A stretch of DNA of 64,000 bases, from contig CP170502.1 in NCBI GenBank assembly GCA_047947185.1, forward strand, positions 5,789,791 to 5,853,790, read 5' to 3'. Source of the DNA: JANQJA01 sp047947185. Its GTDB lineage: Bacteria; Pseudomonadota; Gammaproteobacteria; Pseudomonadales; Azotimanducaceae. Under the pieces are notes generated by a model. The model was not told the DNA's origin. It searched no databases and saw only the letters and a program-made list of their open reading frames with translations. Made by a program: the position numbers and the translations under genes. Positions within the stretch are counted from its first letter, which is position 1. Each line of letters starts with the position of its first letter. Shown here in pieces: positions 42,035-50,922 of the stretch.

Positions 42035-42963
42035 ATGCACGACGTCATTTTGCACCATTACCCGGAATCACCTTTCTCGGAAAAAATCCGCCGCATTCTT
42101 GCCTTCAAGGCTGTGCCCTGGAACAGCGTTGTGATTCCCGTGATCATGCCAAAGCCGGATCTTATGCCGTTGACGGGTGGCTACCGGAAGACACCAGTGA
42201 TGCAAATTGGCGCCAACATCTATTGCGATTCAGCAGCGATTGCCCGTGAACTTGATCGGCGCTATCCCGATCACCCCCTGTACCCGACGGTTTCGGTTGC
42301 CGCTGCATCTGCCATGGCAGCCTGGACGGATTCATTTTTTTCAGGGTGGCGGTTGCAGTGGCGTTTCAGCCCCGGGCACTGGCCGCGTCCAGACTGATGT
42401 CGGATCCCGTGCAGGCCGCGGCGTTTGCCGCCGATCGGGCAGCACTGACCAAAGGGTCGAATGCACTTTCCATGTCCCTTGCCGAGGCAAACCCCTATTT
42501 TCTTGCGCACCTCGCCCGTCTCGACAGGCAGTTTCAGGAGACGCCATACCTGTTTGGTGCAGCGCCGGTGATTGCGGATTTTTCAACCTACCACTGCCTC
42601 TGGTTTGTGTATAACAATCCCACGCTGCAGGACCTGTTTGCTCCTTTCAGCGCGCTGGCTAGTTGGATGGGGCGCATGCGGGCATTTGGTCCTGGGGAAT
42701 TCTCCGATATGACAGGGAGCGAGGCGCTGGCGATTGCGCGGGCGGCGTCACCCCGGGTGGAGGAGGCGGTTGATCCCGGTCTGGATGGTATTGAAGCGGG
42801 GGAACAGGTCTCGGTAACGCCCATCGACTACGGATTTGATCCCGTGGTGGGCCGGCTGGTTGTGGCCAGCACAGAAGACATTGTTGTGCTGCGCGATGAT
42901 GCAGAGGCAGGGGAGCTTGCGGTCCATTTTCCCAGGCTGGGTTTTTCCCTGGCGCGCACCTGA
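42035..42963 (+). pseudogene. Glutathione S-transferase-like gene split by a one-base frameshift
   Basis: From ATG 42035 the frame gives a GST N-terminal domain (HHYPESPFSEKIRRILAFKA, then KTPVMQIGANIYCDSAAIAR and LDRRYPDHPLYP). At a run of seven T (42335-42341) the coding frame moves by -1 into RVAVAVAFQPRALAASRLMS and continues to 42963 with FLAHLARLDRQFQETPYLFG and ADFSTYHCLWFVYNN. One extra T would restore a single protein of about 309 residues. It is either a recent lesion, slippage at the T run, or an error. The C-terminal extension (~100 residues) is longer than in a usual GST. Confidence 0.8.
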
Positions 42964-42972
42964 TACCTCCCG

Positions 42973-43809
42973 TCAGCCCAGTAGACTTCGGGCTGCTTCG
43001 GCTTCGCTGTTGAGTTCCTCCTGAAGACCCACTTCTTCAACATCCATGCCGAGGCGTTCAAAGGCGGTAACCCCGGCAAGATCAATCCGGCCGAGCGGAT
43101 GATCCGTGTCGCGGTGGGTAATCAGATTGGCCACACAGACCAGATCCACATAGTCCGGCGCGTCAGTGTCTCGTTCAAAGTCGAGATAATGTGACGGCAC
43201 CAGCTGCAGCTGTTCCGGAAACTGCCATCTGGCCAGGATCTCCTGGCCGAGTACACCGTGGAGCGCGTCAGTTGTCTGATCAATCTGCGCCTCATCCCAG
43301 TCATTGTCGTCCGCCCAGGTGAGTAAAGGTAGCTTGCCGATACCATGGACAAGCCCGGCCAGCGTCGCCTGACCGGGGTCAAGGCGGGTAAAATGGGTGC
43401 AGTACACCTGGCACAGCGAGGCAACGCTGACCGAGTGTGACCAGGAAGCTCGCATGCGTGAGTCAACAGCGTCTGATGTGGCCTGGAAAAGCTGTTCCAT
43501 GGCGATGCCCACGGCAAAACTACAACTGTATTTGATACCCATCCGGGCGATTGCGTTGGGTAAGGTTTCGATGGGCTTGATCGCACGAAACAGTGGTGAG
43601 TTGGCAATCTGGATGATGCGGGCGGCAATGGCCGGGTCGCCCGCGACCAGGTCACAAATTGCATTAATGGAAATCTCCGGGTCTTCTGCAGCCTGCCGGA
43701 TTGAAAAGGCTGTTTCCGGCATGCTGGGCAGCAACAGCTCGTCCTTGGCCAGCGCCGTCAGAATCTCTTCCTGTAGTGATGTGATTGAATCTGCAACCTG
43801 CACACTCAT
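42973..43809 (-). CDS. HDOD-domain signalling protein
   Basis: 278 residues from ATG 43809. HDOD core: LPSMPETAFSIRQAAEDPEI, IAARIIQIANSPLFRAIKPI, NAIARMGIKYSCSFAVGIAM, then SVASLCQVYCTH and ATLAGLVHGIGKLPLL where the HD-like residues would be. HDOD proteins lack hydrolase residues and act as interaction hubs in chemotaxis and c-di-GMP circuits. A sigma-28-like promoter (43837-43863) lies just upstream, so expression is probably tied to flagellar assembly. It is divergent from the signalling genes to its right. Confidence 0.85.
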   Translation of the reverse strand: MSVQVADSITSLQEEILTALAKDELLLPSMPETAFSIRQAAEDPEISINAICDLVAGDPAIAARIIQIANSPLFRAIKPIETLPNAIARMGIKYSCSFAVGIAMEQLFQATSDAVDSRMRASWSHSVSVASLCQVYCTHFTRLDPGQATLAGLVHGIGKLPLLTWADDNDWDEAQIDQTTDALHGVLGQEILARWQFPEQLQLVPSHYLDFERDTDAPDYVDLVCVANLITHRDTDHPLGRIDLAGVTAFERLGMDVEEVGLQEELNSEAEAARSLLG

Positions 43810-43836
43810 GATGGTATCCCCATTGGTTTATACCCT

Positions 43837-43863
43837 TTATCGACCATCGGGCGCGGGTCTTTA
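43837..43863 (-). promoter_or_regulatory. Sigma-28 (FliA)-type promoter of the HDOD gene
   Basis: On the minus strand TAAA (43863-43860), 15 bases, then GTCGATAA (43844-43837). Consensus is TAAA-N15-GCCGATAA, so one mismatch in the -10 box. The expected start site gives a ~20-base leader with a GGGGA before the ATG at 43809. Confidence 0.72.
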
Positions 43864-44110
43864 ATGCTCCCGGTGGATGGCGTCGGATAAGGGTGGATTT
43901 GTCAGCCGCTAAAGGTTTTGCGCGGGACGACGAAACATGTCACAGGGACCTCGTGATGTCCCGGGTTGCACTACGACCTGAATGTCCTGATACCCTGTGC
44001 AGCGCCCGGGACCCCGGATAGGGCAAGCGCACCGGGATGCCGGTGGACGCTGGCTGGTTGCACCTGTTGCAGTCGAGGTACAATGCGGACCGAACAGCAG
44101 GATAAATTTC
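43864..44110 (+). promoter_or_regulatory. Intergenic region with weak sigma-28-like site
   Basis: TAAA (43910-43913), 15 bases, then GACGAAAC (43929-43936) has the right spacing, but the -10 box matches at only five of eight positions. It would give a ~165-base leader for the gene at 44111. Otherwise no gene is seen between 43810 and 44110. Confidence 0.35.
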
Positions 44111-44758
44111 ATGGACGAGATCACGCTTCATCGGTTGGGCCTGGCAGGCAGGCTGGCGCGAGAGAGCCAACACGAGCTGAACAACATCATGGCGGCCGCT
44201 TTTGGTTATACAAACCTGATGGTTGCCCGGGGCGGAGAGGCTGATATCGGGGAGCACCTGCGTGGCACGCTGATCCGGACCCGCAACCTGATGGAGCGAT
44301 TTTTCCTGCTGTTGCGCGAGGTACCCGACGAAACCCGGCCCGTGATGGTTCGAAAACTGATGCAGGATATTGCTGAACTGCTGAAAGTCTTCGCCAGCCA
44401 CCACCTGATTGTTGTCGAGTCACCGGCACTTGAGGGTGAAGTGGAGGTACACCGGCAGAAGATGCTGCAATCCCTGCTCGAGATTACGCTTGCGATCCGT
44501 GAGGCGTGCCAGGGTGATGTCTCGGCCACCGTACGCAGGTACGCGGGAAACATCGAGATCAGTCTCACGTCAGTGGGCGGCAGTATTGATCCGGCAAAGC
44601 CGGCGTTACAACTGGCGATCGCGTTGCTTGAATCCATGGGGGCAAGTGTTGAATTGGTTGGTCCGGCCCAGGTTCAGGTTGCGCTGCCTGAACATCAGGC
44701 TGTTGACCCGGGCAATCTGCCAGTGACGCAGGGCCCGGTGTTTCTGACCTCTTCCTGA
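44111..44758 (+). CDS. ChpT-like histidine phosphotransferase / degenerate histidine kinase
   Basis: 215 residues from ATG 44111 with ACAGCAGGATAAA upstream. Residues 1-70 look like a DHp helical hairpin with a candidate phosphorylated His in RESQHELNNIMAAAFGYTNL. The C-terminal half has the outline of a GHKL ATPase, but the N box reads LLEITLAIREAC without the Asn, and no G boxes (DxGxG) are present. It should not bind ATP normally. The layout matches ChpT-type phosphotransferases that pass phosphate between kinases and regulators. It precedes a response-regulator gene. No sensor or membrane part. Confidence 0.65.
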   Translation: MDEITLHRLGLAGRLARESQHELNNIMAAAFGYTNLMVARGGEADIGEHLRGTLIRTRNLMERFFLLLREVPDETRPVMVRKLMQDIAELLKVFASHHLIVVESPALEGEVEVHRQKMLQSLLEITLAIREACQGDVSATVRRYAGNIEISLTSVGGSIDPAKPALQLAIALLESMGASVELVGPAQVQVALPEHQAVDPGNLPVTQGPVFLTSS

Positions 44759-44799
44759 TTTCCCGCAAGAGCCGCAGCCGGCACCCGTATATCCCTGCC

Positions 44800-44826
44800 T
44801 AAAGTTTTTTTGTCTCCCGCCGTAAA
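44800..44826 (+). promoter_or_regulatory. Sigma-28-like promoter of the regulator/globin/kinase genes
   Basis: TAAA (44800-44803), 15 bases, GCCGTAAA (44819-44826). The -10 box has six of eight consensus bases and the GCCG core is exact. Leads to a ~40-base leader with AGGAGA before the ATG at 44873. Confidence 0.55.
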
Positions 44827-44872
44827 CCATTCCTGAGTACCGACTGATTGCACCGGCCCCAGGAGATGACAT

Positions 44873-45595
44873 ATGGATTACCCGACAGCCACGGATGAGA
44901 CGTTCCGGATTGCGGTCGTTGACGACGACAAGGACATCTGCCGGCTGCTCGCGGGATACCTCGAACGAGCCTGTTTTGAGGTGTTCACCGCCCACAGTCG
45001 CGCCGAGATGGACAGCCTGCTTGCGCGATTTAATGTTGATCTGGTCCTGCTTGACCTGAATCTTCCGGATTCCCGGGGGCTCGAAACGGCCCGCCACTTG
45101 CGTTCGCTGAAATCCCACACCGGCATCATCATCGTAAGCGGTTCCGAGGATGCCGTTGACAAGGTCCTGGGCCTGGAGATTGGGGCAGACGATTTTATCA
45201 GCAAACCTTTCGACCAGCGCGAGCTGCTTGCCCGGGTGCGAGCCGTGTTGCGGCGCGTTGCTGAATCAAGTCGGGGCAGGGGAGAAGGTCGAATCCGGTT
45301 TGGCGGTTTTGAACTGGACCTGGATGCGAGGGAGTTGACCGACGAGGCAGGAAACCTGGTCACACTCACAAGTCGGGAATTTGCCCTGCTCAAGATTATG
45401 GTGTGCAGCGCCAACCGGGTGCTGCATCGGGAGCATATTCTGCAAAGTGTCGCGGGGCGGGACTGGATCTACTCGGATCGAAGTGTTGATGTGATGGTTA
45501 CCAAGCTGCGACGAAAAATCGAAGAAGATCCGGCGCATCCACGTTTTATCAAGACGGTGCGCGGCGCCGGGTACAAGTTCACCGTGGCAGCCTGA
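44873..45595 (+). CDS. OmpR/PhoB-family response regulator
   Basis: 240 residues from ATG 44873. REC domain (~11-125): AVVDDDKDICRLLAGYL, phosphorylation Asp in LVLLDLNLPDSRG, IIIVSGSEDAVDKVLG and the conserved Lys in DDFISKPFDQRELLARV. The C-terminal winged helix ends DRSVDVMVTKLRRKIEEDPA, RFIKTVRGAGYKF. Likely a DNA-binding output of the nearby kinases. A similar regulator occurs at 50145. Transcribed with globin and kinase genes. Confidence 0.93.
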   Translation: MDYPTATDETFRIAVVDDDKDICRLLAGYLERACFEVFTAHSRAEMDSLLARFNVDLVLLDLNLPDSRGLETARHLRSLKSHTGIIIVSGSEDAVDKVLGLEIGADDFISKPFDQRELLARVRAVLRRVAESSRGRGEGRIRFGGFELDLDARELTDEAGNLVTLTSREFALLKIMVCSANRVLHREHILQSVAGRDWIYSDRSVDVMVTKLRRKIEEDPAHPRFIKTVRGAGYKFTVAA

Positions 45596-45671
45596 GTTGA
45601 TCCGCTCAAAATTTCTAAAGTTCTTGCACCCTGGGGTCGATATCAAGAGAAGGATCAAAAGGAGTTGGCAC

Positions 45672-46127
45672 TTGGAACTGATGGCATTCAAGGAAACCCT
45701 GCCTTTATTTGCTGGCAGACGCGTTGAGATAGTGATTCGTGCGCTGCAGATTCTGTTTGTCCGGGTGCCGGAGGTCAGGATTATGTTCAGTACGTCCAAC
45801 AACCAGCCGGAAAAACTGGCAGCAGCTATTGAGGCGTTTGCAAATTTTGCCGACCGGCCAGACCGTTTGGGGCAGATGCTGGAACGCATTGCGGCTGCGC
45901 ACGTTCGGGCCAGGGTGAGTCGGGCTCATCTCGACATTTTTGCCGGTGCTTTCATGCAGGCAATGGAAGAAATCTTGCCAGCTGCTATCGCGGACGGACA
46001 GTCGCGGCGTGAGTGGGAACTGTTAATGCAGCGGGTAACCGCGTGCCTTGCTGACCGGGCAGACCAGAAATACAACGCCGAGCGTTTGCTTGAGCGTCAG
46101 TCACAGCTTGGTTACCTGGCATCCTGA
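45672..46127 (+). CDS. Stand-alone globin (haem protein)
   Basis: 151 residues from TTG 45672, chosen because AAAAGGAG (45657-45664) lies 7 bases before it; ATG 45681 is possible, and the frame is open back to 45597. Helices of a single-domain globin: FAGRRVEIVIRALQILFVRV, PEVRIMFSTSNNQPEKLAAA, then MLERIAAAHVRARVSRAHLD with the proximal His in AAH, and FAGAFMQAMEEILPAAI. No reductase or kinase domain is attached. It sits between a response regulator and two soluble kinases, suggesting an O2 or NO sensor acting in trans. Haem binding not proven; the distal pocket residue was not assigned. Confidence 0.72.
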   Translation: MELMAFKETLPLFAGRRVEIVIRALQILFVRVPEVRIMFSTSNNQPEKLAAAIEAFANFADRPDRLGQMLERIAAAHVRARVSRAHLDIFAGAFMQAMEEILPAAIADGQSRREWELLMQRVTACLADRADQKYNAERLLERQSQLGYLAS

Positions 46128-46154
46128 AAAGCAACAACGGGTACAAGATCTCCG

Positions 46155-47639
46155 ATGAAGAATGAGCAATACGAACGGTTTCAACCGGCCACGCTCAAAC
46201 CAGGTGGCCAGGCACCACCATCATCAAGGCTGGGGATTACACCCCGGCCGACGGTGCAGCGGGATGAGAACATGTTTCTCGCCAACATGTCGCACGAGAT
46301 TCGTACACCGATGAATACCATTCTGGGTTACGCACAGATACTCTCCCGAGAAGCAGACCTCAGCAGTACACATCAACAGAATCTGCAATCCATTATCCTG
46401 AGCGCCCGGCATTTGCTGTCGCTGATCAACGATGTGCTGGAAATTTCCAAGATTGACTCCGGCCGGGTTGAGGTGGTGCCATCGGTTTTTGACATTCGGA
46501 TGCTGTTCCAGACGGTAGATGCAGTGGCGCGTAAACGGCTGGAAGAAAACCGCCTGGCCTTCAGCATCAATATTGATGACAGCGTACCGAAGAACCTCTT
46601 CGCTGATGAGTCGAAGTTTCGGCAGATTGTCGTCAATCTCGTATCGAATGCTGTCAAATACACGCAGGAAGGTGCGGTGTCGGTGTGTGTCCGGTATCTG
46701 AAGGATCAGTCTTCCCTGCTTGTCTCAATCAAGGACAGTGGCCCGGGTATTCCGAAAGCAGACATGGACAAAATTTTCCTGCCGTTTGAACGGAGTTCAA
46801 GCAACGCCGAAACCGAAGAAGGAACCGGGCTTGGGCTTGCCATCTCCCAGCAGTTTGCAAGATTGCTGAATGGCGAAATTACGGTGCAAAGTGAGATGGG
46901 TGTCGGCAGTGAATTCCGCCTCACCCTGCCCGTTGTCATTCCCGGGGAGGACGAGACACAAACTGACGAGTCCACTCGCCAACGCGTGGTTGGTCTTGCC
47001 GGCCCGGCGCTGAGAATCCTGATTGTTGATGACAACCGGGAGAATGCGCTGCTCTCTGGCCAGTTTCTTCGTTCGGTTGGATTTGATGTTGAAGTTGTCT
47101 TTGGCGGTGCTGACGGAATCTGCAAGGCGGCCAGCTGGAATCCTGAGCTGGTGCTGATGGACAAGCGTATGCCGGAAATTGATGGATTGGCTGCGATGAA
47201 GCAGATCAAGCGTCAGTCAGCCGAAACCAGGGTAATAGTCGTGAGTGCCAGCCCTTTCCAGGAAGAAGGTGAGGAGTGTCTTGATGAAGGTGCGGATGGC
47301 TATATCCGCAAGCCCTACCTTGAGGACGAACTGCTGAAAGAAATCAGCCGGGTGAAAGGCGTTCGGTATCGCTATGAGACGCTGCAGGTGGAGCGGGTCA
47401 GCGATGGCAGCGACCTGCATCTCGAGCTCAGCGATGCGATGGCGGCAGAGTTCGAATCAGCCTTGCTGGCCGGTGACATTGACGAACTCCTTAACCTGAT
47501 CGACGCACTGGACGGCGGTGGTGCTACCCGTGGCCACCTGCGGCGCCTTGCACTGCAATTCAGGTATGAAGAATTGCTTCTGCTGGTTAACGGAGCACGA
47601 ACTGATTCGCAACAAATTGCCATGTCAGGAGACGACTGA
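46155..47639 (+). CDS. Soluble hybrid histidine kinase (HisKA-HATPase-REC)
   Basis: 494 residues from ATG 46155, no membrane or PAS domain. HisKA with H box FLANMSHEIRTPMNTILGYA, N box QIVVNLVSNAVKYT, G1 KDSGPGIP, G2 EEGTGLGLAISQQFARLL, then REC: RILIVDDNRENALL, Asp in LVLMDKRMPEIDGLAAM, VVSASPFQEEG and Lys in DGYIRKPYLEDELL. A ~85-residue helical tail follows. Input must come from another protein; the globin gene lies 27 bases upstream. All catalytic motifs are intact. The next gene starts at the base of its stop. Confidence 0.92.
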   Translation: MKNEQYERFQPATLKPGGQAPPSSRLGITPRPTVQRDENMFLANMSHEIRTPMNTILGYAQILSREADLSSTHQQNLQSIILSARHLLSLINDVLEISKIDSGRVEVVPSVFDIRMLFQTVDAVARKRLEENRLAFSINIDDSVPKNLFADESKFRQIVVNLVSNAVKYTQEGAVSVCVRYLKDQSSLLVSIKDSGPGIPKADMDKIFLPFERSSSNAETEEGTGLGLAISQQFARLLNGEITVQSEMGVGSEFRLTLPVVIPGEDETQTDESTRQRVVGLAGPALRILIVDDNRENALLSGQFLRSVGFDVEVVFGGADGICKAASWNPELVLMDKRMPEIDGLAAMKQIKRQSAETRVIVVSASPFQEEGEECLDEGADGYIRKPYLEDELLKEISRVKGVRYRYETLQVERVSDGSDLHLELSDAMAAEFESALLAGDIDELLNLIDALDGGGATRGHLRRLALQFRYEELLLLVNGARTDSQQIAMSGDD

Positions 47640-48775
47640 TGATAGACGACGCGCCGGCCTCAGTGTTGGTGGTTGATGACACGCCAGCCAATCTCGAAAT
47701 CCTGACCCATATGCTGAAAGGACTGGGACATCGCCCCCGTCCTGTGCCAACAGGCGCCATGGCGTTACGGGCAGCAGAACACGAAACGCCGGACCTGGTG
47801 CTGATGGACATCAATATGCCAGAAATGGATGGCTTTGAAACCTGCCAGCGCCTGAAAGCGGAAGCCAGGACCAGAGAAGTCCCGGTCCTGTTTATCAGCG
47901 CGAGGTCTGATACCTATGACAAGATCCAGGCCTTCCAGTCAGGTGGTGTGGATTACATCACCAAACCTTTTGACCTGGATGAGGTGACCGCGCGAATCAA
48001 GACCCATCTGGAGTTGTCGCGGCTGCAAAAGGCCCTCTCGCGCCAGTACAAGGAACTCAAACAACTGGAGGAAATGCGCGACAACCTTGTCCATATGGTT
48101 GTCCATGATATGCGCAGCCCGCTCTCCGTTATCAAAATGGCTTTGGCCATGCTCTCGGAAAATGCGGAGGTTCTTGACGAGGAAAGTCAACTGGACCTTG
48201 AGGCTGCGTCGAACTGCAGCCAGAAGCTGATGGTGATGGTCAACAATCTGCTGGACCTCAGCCGGCTGGAATCGGGCAATATGCCGCTCAAGCTGGCAGA
48301 AACCCGCGTTTGTGCGCTGGTCGATGATGCGGTGGCCTCGCTGCGTACTTTTGCAGCGGAGCACAACCTCGTGGTTGAACACCGTTGCGGTGATGAGGCA
48401 ACGGTCACCTGTGACGCCGGGCTGGTCCAGCGCGTTGTCGTCAATCTGGCCAGCAACGCGATCAAGTTCACGCCGGAAGGCAGGTCCATCAAGGTCTCGA
48501 CCGAAACCCTCGCAGATGGCAGTTGCTGGATCTGCGTTGATGATGAGGGTCCTGGCATAGCGCCGGAGTATCACGCCCATGTCTTTGAGAAGTTTGGCCA
48601 GTGCAGCGAGACGGAACAGAAGCAGCCTTCTACCGGACTGGGTCTTACCTTCTGCAGGCTTGCCATCGAGGCGCATGGTGGCGAAATGGGATTGGACAGT
48701 ACGCCAGGGGAGGGGTCCAGCTTCTGGTTTTCACTGCCCGGCAATCAACAACACATCGAGTCGGAGGTTCACTAA
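47639..48775 (+). CDS. REC-HisKA-HATPase kinase
   Basis: 378 residues. N-terminal REC: VLVVDDTPANLEILTHML, Asp in LVLMDINMPEMDGFETC, ISARSDTYDKIQAF and Lys in VDYITKPFDLDEV. A coiled linker leads to HisKA with MVVHDMRSPLSVIKMALAML, N box QRVVVNLASNAIKFTPEG, VDDEGPGIAPEYHAHVFEKF and TGLGLTFCRLAIEAHGGEMG. No membrane segment. The REC may receive phosphate from the hybrid kinase and control this kinase, giving a chain. Overlaps the next gene by one base (TAATG). Confidence 0.92.
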   Translation: MIDDAPASVLVVDDTPANLEILTHMLKGLGHRPRPVPTGAMALRAAEHETPDLVLMDINMPEMDGFETCQRLKAEARTREVPVLFISARSDTYDKIQAFQSGGVDYITKPFDLDEVTARIKTHLELSRLQKALSRQYKELKQLEEMRDNLVHMVVHDMRSPLSVIKMALAMLSENAEVLDEESQLDLEAASNCSQKLMVMVNNLLDLSRLESGNMPLKLAETRVCALVDDAVASLRTFAAEHNLVVEHRCGDEATVTCDAGLVQRVVVNLASNAIKFTPEGRSIKVSTETLADGSCWICVDDEGPGIAPEYHAHVFEKFGQCSETEQKQPSTGLGLTFCRLAIEAHGGEMGLDSTPGEGSSFWFSLPGNQQHIESEVH

Positions 48776-49977
48776 TGTCTGCCATCGCGGAACAGGACAA
48801 CAATATTGAGGCGGGTCTGGTATCAGGCATCAAACGTGTATTGATCGTTGATGACGACAAGGACGTGGCGCGGATGGTCGCGCGCATTCTGACCCGCGGT
48901 AACGAGTTTGAAGCAACCGTGGTTGCCGAGCCGGGGATTGGTCTCGCGCGAGCCTGTCAACAGCAATTTGATGTCATTGTCAGTGACATCCAGATGCCGG
49001 GCATGACGGGTCTGGAACTGATCCGGGGCATACGCAGTGTTGATCTTGATACGCCCATCATCCTGCTGACCGGAACGCCGTCGATTGAGACAGCGCAGGA
49101 AGCAATTGCCCTGGGGGCTTTTCGTTATCTGACCAAACCCTTCAATCCGACCGAGTTGATGGACGTGGCACGAAAGGCGGCATTGAATACGCGCATGGCC
49201 CGGCTCCGGCGCAAGGCGCTTGAACTGTCCGGCGCAGAACACCTCCGCCCCGGTGATATGGCCGGGATGGAGGATGCCTTCGAGGCCACGCTGGAAACGC
49301 TCTGGATGGCCTATCAGCCCATTGTCCATGCGGCGACTGGCAAGTTGTTTGGTTATGAGGCACTGATGCGCAGCCAGGATCCCCGCTTGCCTTACCCGGG
49401 GTCTGTGTGTCGCGCTGCAGAGCAACTGGACCGCATCTTTGACCTGGGGAGGACGGTACGCAGTCGCACAGTCGCACCACTGCTTGGCATCAGCCCTGAA
49501 ACCCGGCTGTTCGTCAACCTGCATCCTCGTGACCTGATGGATGATGACCTGGCAAACCCTGCATCTCCGATTGGTGCAATGGCCAACCGGGTCGTGCTGG
49601 AAATTACCGAACGCGAGGACCTGGGCAAGGTGACCCAGGTAGAGGAACGTATAGAGCGCCTGCGGGACATGGGCTTCTGCATAGCGGTAGATGACCTGGG
49701 TGCAGGTTATGCTGGCCTCAGCAGTTTTGCCGCGCTACAGCCCAGCATCGTGAAACTTGATATGAGCCTGATCTTTGATATCAACACATCCCAGATCAAG
49801 CGCCGGGTTGTCCAGTCCATGGTAGAAACCTGCCATGACCTGAATGCCCTGGTGGTTGCCGAGGGTGTGGAGACGGAGGCTGAACTCAGAACCTGCCAGG
49901 ATGTGGGCTGTGACCTGCTACAGGGTTATTTTATTGCCAAACCCGGCAAGGCTTTCCCTGATATCAATTGGCCATAA
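48775..49977 (+). CDS. REC-EAL cyclic-di-GMP phosphodiesterase
   Basis: 400 residues from ATG 48775. REC: VLIVDDDKDVARMVARIL, Asp in VIVSDIQMPGMTGLELI, LLTGTPSIETAQEAI and Lys in FRYLTKPFNPTELM. The EAL domain retains the catalytic set: YEALMRSQ, Asn in LFVNLHPRDL, Glu in VLEITERE, AVDDLGAGYAG, Lys in IVKLDMSL, Glu in VVAEGVETEAE and Gln in LLQGYFIAKP. Hydrolysis of c-di-GMP is expected. Position in the operon makes it the likely end point of the phosphorelay. Lower c-di-GMP would favour swimming through the PilZ protein nearby. Confidence 0.92.
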   Translation: MSAIAEQDNNIEAGLVSGIKRVLIVDDDKDVARMVARILTRGNEFEATVVAEPGIGLARACQQQFDVIVSDIQMPGMTGLELIRGIRSVDLDTPIILLTGTPSIETAQEAIALGAFRYLTKPFNPTELMDVARKAALNTRMARLRRKALELSGAEHLRPGDMAGMEDAFEATLETLWMAYQPIVHAATGKLFGYEALMRSQDPRLPYPGSVCRAAEQLDRIFDLGRTVRSRTVAPLLGISPETRLFVNLHPRDLMDDDLANPASPIGAMANRVVLEITEREDLGKVTQVEERIERLRDMGFCIAVDDLGAGYAGLSSFAALQPSIVKLDMSLIFDINTSQIKRRVVQSMVETCHDLNALVVAEGVETEAELRTCQDVGCDLLQGYFIAKPGKAFPDINWP

Positions 49978-49983
49978 GAAGCG

Positions 49984-49999
49984 GCCCTGCCGACAGGGC
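49984..49999 (+). terminator. Hairpin after the REC-EAL gene
   Basis: GCCCTG-CCGA-CAGGGC, a perfect 6-base stem with a 4-base loop, 6 bases after the stop. No U tract, so only a possible terminator. Confidence 0.4.
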
Positions 50000-50107
50000 G
50001 CCGGGCAAAGTTTTCCATGCAACTTGCCTCCGGGCGTTCGCTGCAGGTGGTTTGTCCGGCTGCGGCTGGCAAGGGCCGGTCACAACGGTTGATCAAAGGG
50101 TCAATCC

Positions 50108-50136
50108 TTGACAATTCTGGGGCTGTCCCTTAGTTT
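50108..50136 (+). promoter_or_regulatory. Sigma-70-type promoter of the second response regulator
   Basis: TTGACA (50108-50113), 17 bases, TAGTTT (50131-50136). The -35 is perfect, the -10 weak. The predicted start site at about 50143 sits at or before the first TTG (50145), which favours the later TTG at 50169 as the translation start. Confidence 0.5.
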
Positions 50137-50144
50137 GCGAACTG

Positions 50145-50897
50145 TTGGCAAGGGTTGGCCGAACAAAGTTGGCAAGCGAAAAGCAGCACCACATACTTGT
50201 CGTCGATGATGACAGAAGCGTCAGTCATTTTCTCGAGCGTTATCTGGGCCTGGAAGGCTTCAAGGTATCGACCGCGTCGGATTGGAAGACAACGCGCACG
50301 GCATTTGACAGGGAGCCGCCCGATCTCGTCCTGTTGGACATTGGCCTGCCGGGTACCAGTGGATTTGAGATAGCCGCCCGCCTGACCGAAATCAGTGACG
50401 TGGGCATCATCATGGTGACTGGCAGCCAGGACAAGGTTGACAGGATTGTGGGTCTTGAGTCAGGTGCCGACGATTATGTTCAAAAACCCTTTGACGAGCG
50501 CGAATTGCTGGCCAGGATCCGGAGTGTGCTCCGTCGTCGTTTGGGTAAGAAAGAACAGACCCGCGGTACTGTGGCACACTTTGCCGGATTCAGTCTCGAT
50601 ATGGTTATGGGGGAGCTCCGTGATGGTGCGAACAACCTTGTTCACCTGACCCAGGGTGAGTACCAGATGCTCGCGCTGCTCATTGAGCGCGTCAACACAA
50701 CGCTGACCCGCGACATGATTTCTGAACGCCTTTCTTCCCGCGACTGGATCCCGACTGATCGCAGTATTGATGTCATGGTGAGCAAGCTCCGGCGCAAGCT
50801 TGAAGGGGCAAGTGCGTACCCGCGTCTCATCAAGACAATACGCGGCAAAGGCTATATGTTGACGGTAGAGATCAGTTTCCAGGGCCCGACCAGCTAG
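50145..50897 (+). CDS. OmpR/PhoB-family response regulator
   Basis: 250 residues if read from TTG 50145, or 242 from TTG 50169, which fits the promoter position better. REC: ILVVDDDRSVSHFLERYL, Asp in LVLLDIGLPGTSGFEIA, IIMVTGSQDKVDRIVG and Lys in DDYVQKPFDERELLARI. The C-terminal winged helix ends TDRSIDVMVSKLRRKLEGAS and RLIKTIRGKGYML. It shares many blocks with the regulator at 44873 and is probably its paralogue. It has its own promoter. The PilZ gene converges on it. Confidence 0.9.
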   Translation: MARVGRTKLASEKQHHILVVDDDRSVSHFLERYLGLEGFKVSTASDWKTTRTAFDREPPDLVLLDIGLPGTSGFEIAARLTEISDVGIIMVTGSQDKVDRIVGLESGADDYVQKPFDERELLARIRSVLRRRLGKKEQTRGTVAHFAGFSLDMVMGELRDGANNLVHLTQGEYQMLALLIERVNTTLTRDMISERLSSRDWIPTDRSIDVMVSKLRRKLEGASAYPRLIKTIRGKGYMLTVEISFQGPTS

Positions 50898-50922
50898 GAA
50901 CGGTTGTCCGGGTGCCTGCCGA

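Noticed and set aside
45597..45671. Longer N-terminus for the globin starting at TTG 45597
   Set aside because: The extra residues are basic and unlike a globin A helix, and the AAAAGGAG site fits TTG 45672 instead.
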